From: JACQHJ01 sp964624955
GTDB lineage: Bacteria > Patescibacteriota > Microgenomatia > Levybacterales > UBA12049
DNA length: 24,798 nt
Reading direction: 5' to 3'
Assembly: GCA_964624955.1 (NCBI GenBank)
Contig: CAZUZF010000010.1
Coordinates: forward strand, 1-24,798
Part shown: positions 21,666-24,798 of the stretch, one piece after another
Numbering within the stretch: the first letter of the stretch is position 1
Layout: every line of letters starts with the position of its first letter
Notes under the pieces: model-generated
What the model saw: the letters and a program-made list of their open reading frames with translations, nothing else
Told to the model about the DNA's origin: nothing
Databases searched by the model: none
Program-made: the position numbers and the translations under genes

Positions 21666-23387
21666 ATGCAAACTAAAAACATCAGAAACTTTTGTGTTAT
21701 TAGTCATGTGGATCACGGTAAATCTACTCTTGCAGACAGGTTTTTAGAAATTACAAACACCATTTCCAAAGACAAGCTTAAAGAGCAGTTTTTGGATCAA
21801 AGTCCAATTTCCAGAGAACGTGGAATAACGATAAAGCTTGCACCTGTGAGGATGAAATATAAAGTAGGTGACCAAGATTATGTTTTAGATCTTATCGATA
21901 CTCCAGGTCACATGGATTTTTCATATGAGGTATCAAGAACTCTGGCGGCTTGTGAAGGAGCGATACTATTGGTTGATGCAACCAAAGGAATTCAGGCGCA
22001 AACTGTTGCCCATTTGACGGCGGCAAAAAAAGAAAACCTTTATATCATTCCGGCCATAAACAAGATTGATCTTGAAAGCGCCAATACAAAGGAAGTTGCA
22101 AAGGATTTGGTTGAAATGTTTGGTTTTAGAGAAGATGAAATTCATTTTGTAAGCGCAAAGACCGGGGAAAACGTGGAAAATCTTTTAAAAGCAGTTGTAG
22201 AAAAAATTCCATGTCCCAAGGTAGACGAGGATTTGTTTAAGGCTTTGGTTTTTGACGCAGTCTTTGACGAGCACAGGGGAGTAATTATTTTTATAAAGGT
22301 AGTTAATGGTCGTGTTAAAAAACACGACCAAATAGAATTTATCCGGCAAAACACCAAGGTTTTGGTTTCAGAGGTTGGTTTTTTCTCTCCAGATCTTGTT
22401 CCAAAAGATGAACTTATCAGTGGTGAAATTGGCTATATTGTAACCGGGGTAAAAGACATAAGGGAAACAAGGGTTGGCGATACGGTTAGAATCCAAGGTA
22501 CAAATGTTTCCGCCCTAGCAGGTTATGAAATGCCAAAGCCAATGGTTTTTTTCGGAGTCTATCCCAAATCTTCCAGTGAATATATCCATTTAAGAGAAGC
22601 TTTAAATAAACTTTGTCTAAATGACGGCTCTTTAAGCGTGGCAAATGAATATTCAGCTTTCTTAGGAAGTGGTTTTAGGGTTGGGTTTTTGGGACTTTTA
22701 CATGCAGAGATTGTCAAAGAAAGATTAAGTAAGGAACAAAATATTAATCCACTTCTCACCCTGCCAAGGGTTTTATACAGGCAGGAAAACGGCGAAATGT
22801 TCGAGCCATATATGCACCTTTCCATTTTTGTCCCAAAAGACTATCTGGGAGCTGTTTTTACAGTTGCCCAAAACAAAAGAGGGGTTCTTTTAGATATGTC
22901 GTATCACAAGCAAAATGTGGTTTTAAAATATGAAATGCCATATTCCATGTTTATAAGAAACCTTTCCTCAGATCTTAAAAGCGTTTCTTCCGGTTTTGCA
23001 AGCTTGGACTATTCAATTATGGGATATAAAAAGGCAGATTTGGTAAAAATGGATATTTTAATAAACGATAATATAATAGATGTTTTATCAGAACTTGTTT
23101 ATAAAAACGAGGCCTCTTTTATAGCCAGGGAGAGAATTGAAAAATTAAAAGACAATCTTCCCAAACAACAGTTTAAGCAGATAATCCAGGCAGCCATAGG
23201 AGCAAAGATTTTGGCAAGAGCCGAAATATCGCCTTTTAGAAAAGACGTTTTGGCAAAAATGTCAGGAGGAGATAGGACAAGAAAAGACAAACTGTTGGAA
23301 GCACAGAAAAAAGGTAAATCAAAACTTATTAATGTTTCCAAAGTAGAAATTCCTCAAAAAGCACTTTTATCGATGATTGAGGGCTAA
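21666..23387 (+). CDS. lepA: Elongation factor 4 (LepA), translational GTPase
   Basis: EF4 is a ribosome-bound GTPase that affects translation under stress and ribosome assembly. The 573-residue protein has G1 SHVDHGKST (residues 13-21), switch I RERGITIKLAPV, G3 DTPGHMDF (78-85), G4 NKID and G5 SAKTG, then domain II, the LepA-specific FFGVYPKSSSEY and the C-terminal domain. The characteristic end RKDVLAKMSGGDRTRKDKLLEAQKKGK (split around residue 540) followed by VEIPQKALLSMI is LepA-specific. It is about 25 residues shorter than E. coli LepA. It ends convergently with the surface-protein gene, overlapping it by four bases. A perfect hairpin lies within the coding sequence at 22307-22330. Confidence 0.96.
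   Translation: MQTKNIRNFCVISHVDHGKSTLADRFLEITNTISKDKLKEQFLDQSPISRERGITIKLAPVRMKYKVGDQDYVLDLIDTPGHMDFSYEVSRTLAACEGAILLVDATKGIQAQTVAHLTAAKKENLYIIPAINKIDLESANTKEVAKDLVEMFGFREDEIHFVSAKTGENVENLLKAVVEKIPCPKVDEDLFKALVFDAVFDEHRGVIIFIKVVNGRVKKHDQIEFIRQNTKVLVSEVGFFSPDLVPKDELISGEIGYIVTGVKDIRETRVGDTVRIQGTNVSALAGYEMPKPMVFFGVYPKSSSEYIHLREALNKLCLNDGSLSVANEYSAFLGSGFRVGFLGLLHAEIVKERLSKEQNINPLLTLPRVLYRQENGEMFEPYMHLSIFVPKDYLGAVFTVAQNKRGVLLDMSYHKQNVVLKYEMPYSMFIRNLSSDLKSVSSGFASLDYSIMGYKKADLVKMDILINDNIIDVLSELVYKNEASFIARERIEKLKDNLPKQQFKQIIQAAIGAKILARAEISPFRKDVLAKMSGGDRTRKDKLLEAQKKGKSKLINVSKVEIPQKALLSMIEG
22307..22330 (+). repeat. Perfect 10-bp inverted repeat within lepA
   Basis: TGGTCGTGTT, an AAAA loop, then AACACGACCA. 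It would form a stable hairpin in the lepA mRNA. It encodes ordinary LepA residues (NGRVKKHDQ), so it may be accidental. Confidence 0.4.
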
Positions 23388-24798
23388 AGCGCAAGAAGAA
23401 GTATTGCCCCTATAAAGGCCATCAGTACTCCTATTGCTCCAATTGTAATCAGTTCTGTTGGTCCTGTTGGTGGAAGAGGTGAAGGACTTGCGATAGCGAT
23501 AAACTCTGTTGGAGTTGCCTCTGTGTCTGAATCAACAGTAACAGTAGCAGTACACTCCTGCGCGCCTGTTACCTTACCGTTTTCATCCGTAAGCGTTGCC
23601 ACAGCTTTAAAAGTTCCTGAAGTTGCATAAGTATGGGAAACCAAAACGCTAACAGAATTGGTTCCCACTCCGCCTGCGTCTGTTACCTCCTGAGTAAGGC
23701 CATCTCCAAAGGTAAAGCTGACTTTGCTGATTGCAGCATCAGTGCTTGATCCGTTTGCTGTTAAATTAACTGAGAAAGGCGCTGTTCCGTTTGCTCCTGG
23801 GTCCAAACTCAAACTTGAACACGTTAAAGTTTCCGTCTGTGTTGTCCCGGTTGAGGTAGGAGTTGGGCTTTTGGTAGGAGTAAGGGTAACAGTCCCTGAA
23901 GCAGCTGTTATGGTTATAGGCGTTGAACAACCAGGAGTTTGCTGTCCTTGATTATCAGTTATGGTAGCTGAGGCTGTATAGTTTCCCGCTTTGTCATAGG
24001 TGTGACTTGCTGAAGCAGTGGCAAGAGGAGTCCCATAACCCTCGGTTCCTTCTGCGCCATCAGATGGACTAATATCTTTTCCGTCTCCAAAGTCTATTTT
24101 TATCCCCGCAACGCTCCCATCGCTATCGCTTCCCGTTGCCGTAAATTTAAGAGTGTAAGGCGCTTGTCCGCTTGCTGATTTATCCAAAGAGAGGTCAACA
24201 CAAACAGGCGCCTGTGTTGTTGCAGTTTTTATATTAACCGAACCCGGAGAGGTATTGGAAATAAGGTTTGAGCCAACTTCGTCTGTTCCACCGGTTCCGC
24301 CTGCTGACAAAAGCTGGCTTTGGTTTCCAAAAATAACCTGGGTTGGAACATTTTCTTCAGTTGGAGCAATAGTTTTAAAAGTAATACTTGCCACCTTGGT
24401 TCTTGTTTTTAATACATTTTGCGGACTTCCTCCCACAGACATTGCAACCGTTATAGTTCCGGGACCATAGTCAGGCCCTATGGGAATACTTGGGGTAAAA
24501 GTTGATCCGTCGGCTGAAGGCCATTGCGAAACGGCAAAAGTGCCATCCATTGTCGCGAGTTTGGTTGCGTCATAAGATAAAACAAGCTTTACATAAGAAA
24601 TCTCATTAATATTTGATGGGTCAACGTAAATGTCAAAGCTTACGTTTTCCCCAACATTTTTTGTCTGTGGGGTAGGTAACATGGAAAGAGTGGTTGCTGC
24701 TTCAGCTTGAATCCTTGCTTTTTGCTGCTCGCCGACCAAATACACGGTAACGGGAATTGCGATTAGAAGCACAATGATAAAGCCAAAGAACAAGAGTT
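23384..24798 (-). CDS. Cohesin-like/PKD surface protein with LPPTG tail (5' end beyond window)
   Basis: A secreted or wall-linked protein. The frame is open to the right edge; the first possible start in the window is a TTG at 24793, so the true start probably lies outside. Visible order, counted from 24793: signal-anchor helix (2-20); a cohesin-like beta domain (about 43-190, VGENVSFDIYVDPSNINEIS and VKLVLSYDATKLA); two PKD-type domains (about 205-295 and 330-425, with IDFGDGKD/SHTYDKAGNYTASA and FTFGDG/SHTYATSGTFKAVA), separated by a Thr/Pro/Ser linker; a short Pro linker; LPPTG at 440-444; and a last hydrophobic helix with no basic tail. It is visibly richer in G and C than most genes here. 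No dockerin or sortase is present. It may bind carbohydrate or partner proteins. Confidence 0.82.
   Translation of the reverse strand, partial: LLFFGFIIVLLIAIPVTVYLVGEQQKARIQAEAATTLSMLPTPQTKNVGENVSFDIYVDPSNINEISYVKLVLSYDATKLATMDGTFAVSQWPSADGSTFTPSIPIGPDYGPGTITVAMSVGGSPQNVLKTRTKVASITFKTIAPTEENVPTQVIFGNQSQLLSAGGTGGTDEVGSNLISNTSPGSVNIKTATTQAPVCVDLSLDKSASGQAPYTLKFTATGSDSDGSVAGIKIDFGDGKDISPSDGAEGTEGYGTPLATASASHTYDKAGNYTASATITDNQGQQTPGCSTPITITAASGTVTLTPTKSPTPTSTGTTQTETLTCSSLSLDPGANGTAPFSVNLTANGSSTDAAISKVSFTFGDGLTQEVTDAGGVGTNSVSVLVSHTYATSGTFKAVATLTDENGKVTGAQECTATVTVDSDTEATPTEFIAIASPSPLPPTGPTELITIGAIGVLMAFIGAILLLAL

Noticed and set aside
1..24798. UGA recoding (as in Gracilibacteria/Absconditabacteria)
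   Set aside because: TGA serves as the stop for the DUF2298 and UvrD genes at the expected protein ends, and conserved glycine motifs use GGN.
1..24798. Archaeal origin, suggested by the PEP carboxylase and short TIM
   Set aside because: MurJ, FemAB, LCP, LepA, bS20, sigma-70-type -35/-10 boxes and bacterial TIM motifs show the DNA is bacterial.
1..24798. CRISPR arrays, tRNA or rRNA genes, insertion sequences, toxin-antitoxin pairs
   Set aside because: Gene-free gaps are all under about 90 bases, and I found no repeat-spacer pattern, cloverleaf, transposase or terminal inverted repeats.

Overview
The window is low-GC bacterial DNA packed almost end to end with genes; the longest gene-free gap is about 85 bases. 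I saw no rRNA, tRNA, CRISPR array, insertion sequence or phage module. The gene set suggests a Candidate Phyla Radiation (Patescibacteria) genome, most likely of the Microgenomates type. The reasons are small single-domain proteins, DUF2298 and GT-C membrane enzymes next to PilN/PilO genes, LPPTG-tailed surface proteins, a short triosephosphate isomerase, an archaeal-type PEP carboxylase, and few Shine-Dalgarno sites. This placement is an inference from gene content, not from a phylogenetic marker. UGA is a normal stop (it ends the DUF2298 and UvrD genes), so the recoded Gracilibacteria/Absconditabacteria are unlikely.

Layout. 1-1208 (-): archaeal-type PEP carboxylase cut by the left edge. 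1277-1853 (+): the decayed start of a response-regulator gene running into two tiny membrane-protein genes. 1911-2462 (-): MsrA. 2527-3403 (+): YvlD/holin-4-like membrane protein and a membrane-anchored FKBP isomerase. 3396-4391 (-): PfkB sugar kinase. 4473-4892 (+): an orphan protein. 4900-5869: divergent HxlR regulator and LUD protein around a 17-bp palindrome. 5910-7194 (+): nickel superoxide dismutase, its SodX-type maturation peptidase and a membrane-anchored methyltransferase, joined by two TAATG overlaps. 7187-9975 (-): FemAB transferase and UvrD helicase. 9994-11764 (+): triosephosphate isomerase and a LytR-CpsA-Psr protein. 11766-19603 (-): a seven-gene surface operon read as pilN, pilO, a PilP-position protein, an FnIII/LPPTG protein, an FAD oxidoreductase, a GT-C-like membrane enzyme and a DUF2298 enzyme. 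19651-19947 (-): ribosomal protein S20. 19987-23387 (+): MurJ flippase and LepA/EF4. 23384-24798 (-): a cohesin/PKD/LPPTG surface protein cut by the right edge.

Themes. (i) Cell envelope: MurJ, FemAB, LCP, two LPPTG proteins, a pilus inner-membrane module and membrane glycan enzymes. (ii) Oxidative damage: Ni-SOD with its peptidase, MsrA, and possibly the HxlR/LUD switch. (iii) Gene expression: at least eight genes have a recognisable promoter whose -10 box ends 6-9 bases before the start codon, which predicts leaderless or nearly leaderless mRNAs. Several divergent pairs have overlapping or interlocked promoters. Only one gene (GTG at 1665) has both an upstream -10 box and a strong Shine-Dalgarno site. 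The observations I rate highest are the SodN-SodX-methyltransferase operon, the leaderless promoter set, the interlocked HxlR/LUD control region, the surface operon and the response-regulator remnant.
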